From Yponomeuta sedellus (lineage: Eukaryota > Arthropoda > Insecta > Lepidoptera > Yponomeutidae): 64,000 nt of DNA. Both the position numbers and the translations under genes were made by a program. The notes below the pieces were generated by a model, which was not told where the DNA came from, ran no database searches, and saw nothing but the letters and a program-made list of their open reading frames with translations. The stretch covers positions 5,311,501 through 5,375,500 of the forward strand of contig OW203732.1 of assembly GCA_934045075.1 (NCBI GenBank), in the 5' to 3' direction. This document shows, one piece after another, positions 60,369 to 64,000 of this stretch (within the stretch, counting starts at the first letter, position 1; each line of letters begins with the position of its first letter).

Positions 60369-61124
60369 CTGTCAAGTGATCTTAGATTTTTAGAGGTCCG
60401 GTGATTCTTTTTGGAGGTTATTGTACTCGTCACTGGAAACAATTTTTATGAAGAGAACAACCCTAAAATGTGGAGTAGCCGCGAAAATTTTATTAAACTA
60501 CAATACATAGTTTATTATGACAATTCGAGGTACATTCTTGGTTTGTTACGCTTAATTGCACAACAACAAAAACTTAAATAACAGGTAAGAGTAGTTACAC
60601 AAAGGCGGGACTAATTTCAAACGAAATTTCTCCCACCCAGCCTAAGAGAGATTCTGAGCAATGAAACAGTGAGCGGTAAATGGCAAATAGAACTGAACAA
60701 AAAAAAAACAGAATCTGAAATTAACTAATAAATTTATCACTCCGTTAGTCGAGTCTTCTTACTTGGTAACCGACTTTTCAATGTGAAATTTGTGAATTGT
60801 CAAAGTAAATGATGAATTATAGGGCTCAGCCGTTTCATACATTCGCCAGAGCAAGATTACAATATATAGTATTTTTAATATTTACTCGCGATGCTCATAC
60901 ATAGTTTTAAACCAGTTTAAAGTGTAACAATGACTTTATTCCTGTTGCCCACCGGTGGAAGTTATCGCTTGAGATTAATTATAAATAATTTAAGTTATTT
61001 AATAAATAATTTAAGAGGAAGCCTAAGAAACGTTTTATTTAAATAACCTATACGACCTGCTAGATAAATAAAGCTAAGTAGTATTAAGCTCGTCTATGTG
61101 GTAAATAAAACGAGCTTTACCCGA

Positions 61125-61442
61125 ATATTAGCAACAATAAGCGCGGTCAGGTACAGGATGGGAGACCGTCCCGTGACTACCGCTAGTGGAATTTTTCCGA
61201 GCGCTTCCGTGCTTCGCAAGGCACGTTAAGCCGTTGGTGGCGGCTGTCATTTTATGGCAGTCGTTAAGCCATGTCAGAGGCCTTATGGGCGGCTTGATAA
61301 CTTCTGACAGTAAGGCTCGCCACTGTCTTACAATCCTCCACCAACCCGGACTTGGCCCCCGTGGTGGAGTATGGCCTAACCTTCCTGCGATGCAGGAAGA
61401 GACCTGTGCCCCAGCAGCGGGGACATACAAGGGTTGATATCG
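61125..61442 (+). mobile_element. 5S-like interspersed repeat, near full copy
   Basis: Starts agcaacaataagcgcggtca and includes aggatgggagaccgtcc (5S box-C-like), through to acatacaagggttgatatcg. It has the same structure as 15466-15815. Confidence 0.7.
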
Positions 61443-61474
61443 TATGATATCGTATCTATTACCTTCTTTTTCAT

Positions 61475-61515
61475 CAGGCTATATTATATAGTCTACTGCT
61501 GGACATAGGGGTCCC
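61475..61515 (-). repeat. RTE-type LINE tail fragment
   Basis: ggctatattatatagtctac followed by tgctggacatagggg, the reverse of the tail at 26990-27315. Confidence 0.5.
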
Positions 61516-64000
61516 GAAGGCACGCTACTTTCTTTTCTCCTCGGCCAACCATTTAATCATACGTAAATGCTTAATATCAGCTACGTGACCCGAATTCGCG
61601 AGTGGATAACGGCAATAAACCGTTTCTATTACGATACGTCAGAATTGTTCTCATAATAAAAATGGTGTGTACTGATGAGAAGAATAACCTAAAATAAAGA
61701 AAAAAGTCCTTGAATTTTATCAGACATTAACGCAACACCTTGTACAAGCCTTCGTGTAAGATTAAATTTTACTAGGCCTTATGTTTATGGCATCGCAACT
61801 GTGAATATCTTAGATCAAAATATATAAAACGCTCTTTTAATTGAGATCCAAAGGAATGCGCTTTCAAGATGCTGCTCTGAACAAAACAGCATCTTTCTAG
61901 CGCACTAAATTTTAATCTCAGCGGTAAGAGCATTTTTTCACACTGTTAATTAGGACGGCCTTTCAACATTTCCATAAAAAAAGCAGTTAGATTTTTATTT
62001 ACAAACGACATCCCGGATCGCAATGACACTTTGCCTATACGTTAAGAGGACATACATTAAGGTTTGTTCGTGCTTACAACTGAGCACAACAGAATAGAAA
62101 AGAAATTACAGACTCATACTAATTTTCATAGTACCTAATCACTAGACTATAATTTCCTTTTGGTAATTTTTATTTCCACATCTTGATTTGTGTCCTCTAA
62201 ACGTATTGGGTTTCAATGCGATCCGCCATATTGTTTGTAAATAAAACCAAACTAAGTTTGTATGAGAACGGCTCTAGGACCCGCCTGAAAGAAACAGACT
62301 GAACTAAGCACAATGAGACGAGATAAATAATGTAAACAAACGGACCGTTACTGACTTCATTGCGATAGCATTCCTGTTTAGTTTGCGTTTGAAGTGATAC
62401 GTATTTTTTCGTTTCGGTATTTATTAAGTTTATTGTGTTTATTTATCCGCTTCTGTCAGTTTTCTTGTTGATTTCTGCTGTTATTGTGGGTAGTTGTTGA
62501 TTTTAATTAAGGAACCACAACCGGGCGGCTCTAGACAATCTTTGAAAGATGATTTAGTAATTTATTTTCACTTTAACCACTCATCTAATTTCTAATACAG
62601 ACGACAGCGATTAGAATAGGGAATCCAAAATTTGTATATAATTTATTCAAATAAAAATATTTTGAACCCCTGAAACTTTGTTTACATTCTTTATCTCGTC
62701 TCATTGGCCTTCCCTTAGACAGTTATCAACCTTTCTCTCAAAAAATACTACTCAGTGTGAGCGAAAGGTATATAGTTACTCAGTCTGTTTTTTTTATTTA
62801 ACCGTGATATTTAATAACGGATCGTAGATGTCTGAATATAACATCGTTGCTTTGATAATTTTTGGAGGATACATATGGTAGGTAAGGTTGGTTGTGGTCA
62901 GATTAGTACATCAATTCGTAGGAAGGGAATATTTAAATACACATCAATGTTGACATGCTCGTACTAAACAGAGAAAAGCAACATTAATAGCGGAACTGTT
63001 TTAAAAGTTGCTACACGGGGAATAAAGTTCAAAATCGTTCGGCTATCGATATTGCTCTTTTACGAAGTAAGTGGAAGACAGAAGGATAATGTACGCAAGA
63101 CTTACATTAAACAAGGTTCACTATAGTATACCAATTCACGGTCTAGTCTATGTAAGGATTTCGATAGGTACAATTTTTGTTACAGAGAAATTAAGTTACC
63201 ACTTTTTACAGAGCAATATCTACTGAAGAAAATATTAAACAAAATATAAAAGACCAATTGCATAAAAAAATGAATGAAAAGTGATACAAATTAAATATAT
63301 AATGAAAGAAATTATTGTGAAACGTAACATTGTTTAATATAAGTTTGCGAAGTTAACTGTAAAACGAAAACGAGAGTGGAACATATTTTAACAGCCAGCC
63401 ATTGGACAATAACACAAGCATAGAATAAAGTACATAAATAAACATAAACATCATGTTCAATTTAACAAATGTGTTCCACGGGATGCTATCACGATCACAC
63501 AGACGCACGTTGACATCAAATAAATAAACTGTTTGCAATGGGAGAGAACTTTCTTACATATAGCCAGAAATGCCCCGACCACACGCTCATTCACGGTCGC
63601 GCCGACTGGCGTGGGTTAACTTATATGCCAAACATATTTCCCGCACACGATCAATCCAAACAGATTTGTAATAGGTCTTTAGGACGCTGCATAGGGTATT
63701 TTACCGTACCGCACATATGTTTAATGTAGAGGATCTGCCCTCAATGAAGTAACACTTCGACTGCTAAGGCTCAAAAAACGCGAAATGAATCCGATGGCAT
63801 TTGTCTAACGCACAGTCGTAGGGCGGGAGTGTGTATAAGCCGCTGAAGCGGGTTCTGCGCAGTGTTTTCTCAGAGTGCTTAGTGCGAGTTTTTTAACTAC
63901 TCGATCGCGTTAACGTAAACTCATATTTCTATGGCATCGAGGAAGCGCCACCTAGCGACAAGTATGGAAATTAAAATTGCTGAGTGCGAGTTGTAATGGT
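61516..64000. other. Unassigned region upstream of the visible UBE2O exons
   Basis: I find no further UBE2O exon and no other gene. It probably belongs to a long UBE2O intron. A G+C-richer stretch near 63540-63990 contains gaagcgccacctagcgac, a string I have seen in lepidopteran repeats, but I cannot assign it here. Confidence 0.3.

Noticed and set aside
63538..63729. 63-codon plus-strand frame near the right edge
   Set aside because: No family signature and no splice sites; left unannotated.

Overview
The window reads as intron-rich, AT-rich insect nuclear DNA, almost certainly from a moth or butterfly (Lepidoptera). The evidence is three conserved animal genes with GT-AG introns, tRNA-headed SINEs of the lepidopteran type, a Transib element, and several LINE families. 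There are no prokaryotic signals, CRISPR arrays or true tRNA/rRNA genes. All splice models below were built by hand from splice sites, reading phase and protein similarity.

Layout. (1) 421-15070, plus strand: a complete eight-exon sugar/trehalose-transporter-like MFS gene (476 aa, Tret1-like). Its introns hold SINEs, MITEs and a 2.94-kb Transib DNA transposon at 7000-9942. The Transib encodes a RAG1-related transposase and still has recognisable ends and a 5-bp target duplication. (2) 15071-16621: convergent intergenic gap with a small MITE and an inverted pair of a 5S-rRNA-like repeat. (3) 16622-44852, minus strand: the complete ten-exon eIF3d gene (547 aa). Its introns contain two copies of a CR1/Jockey-type LINE (A). 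The second copy is split by an oppositely oriented LINE (B), which is itself interrupted by a truncated RNase-H-bearing LINE fragment and a tandem array. (4) 44989-50639, minus strand: an apparently full-length two-ORF LINE (C) with an exact target duplication, inserted about 125 bp upstream of the eIF3d start codon. (5) 50640-55451: intergenic, with a hAT-like non-autonomous element and no gene I recognise. (6) 55452-60368, minus strand: the last six exons of UBE2O, an E2/E3 hybrid ubiquitin enzyme, including the UBC fold and catalytic cysteine; its N-terminal exons lie beyond the right edge. (7) 60369-64000: repeats and unassigned DNA.

The three host genes do housekeeping or transport jobs (translation initiation, ubiquitin conjugation, solute transport) and show no sign of working together.

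The most unusual signals are these. The Transib has RAG-heptamer-like ends, with an inner shared motif offset by about 11 bp between the two ends. In both minus-strand genes, decayed tandem copies of exon 3' ends (mostly with their 5' splice sites) lie downstream of at least five functional exons. A tRNA-like repeat family appears to be organised as an inverted dimer, and one copy has expanded into a ~308-bp tandem array. A perfect 50-bp palindrome lies in an eIF3d intron.
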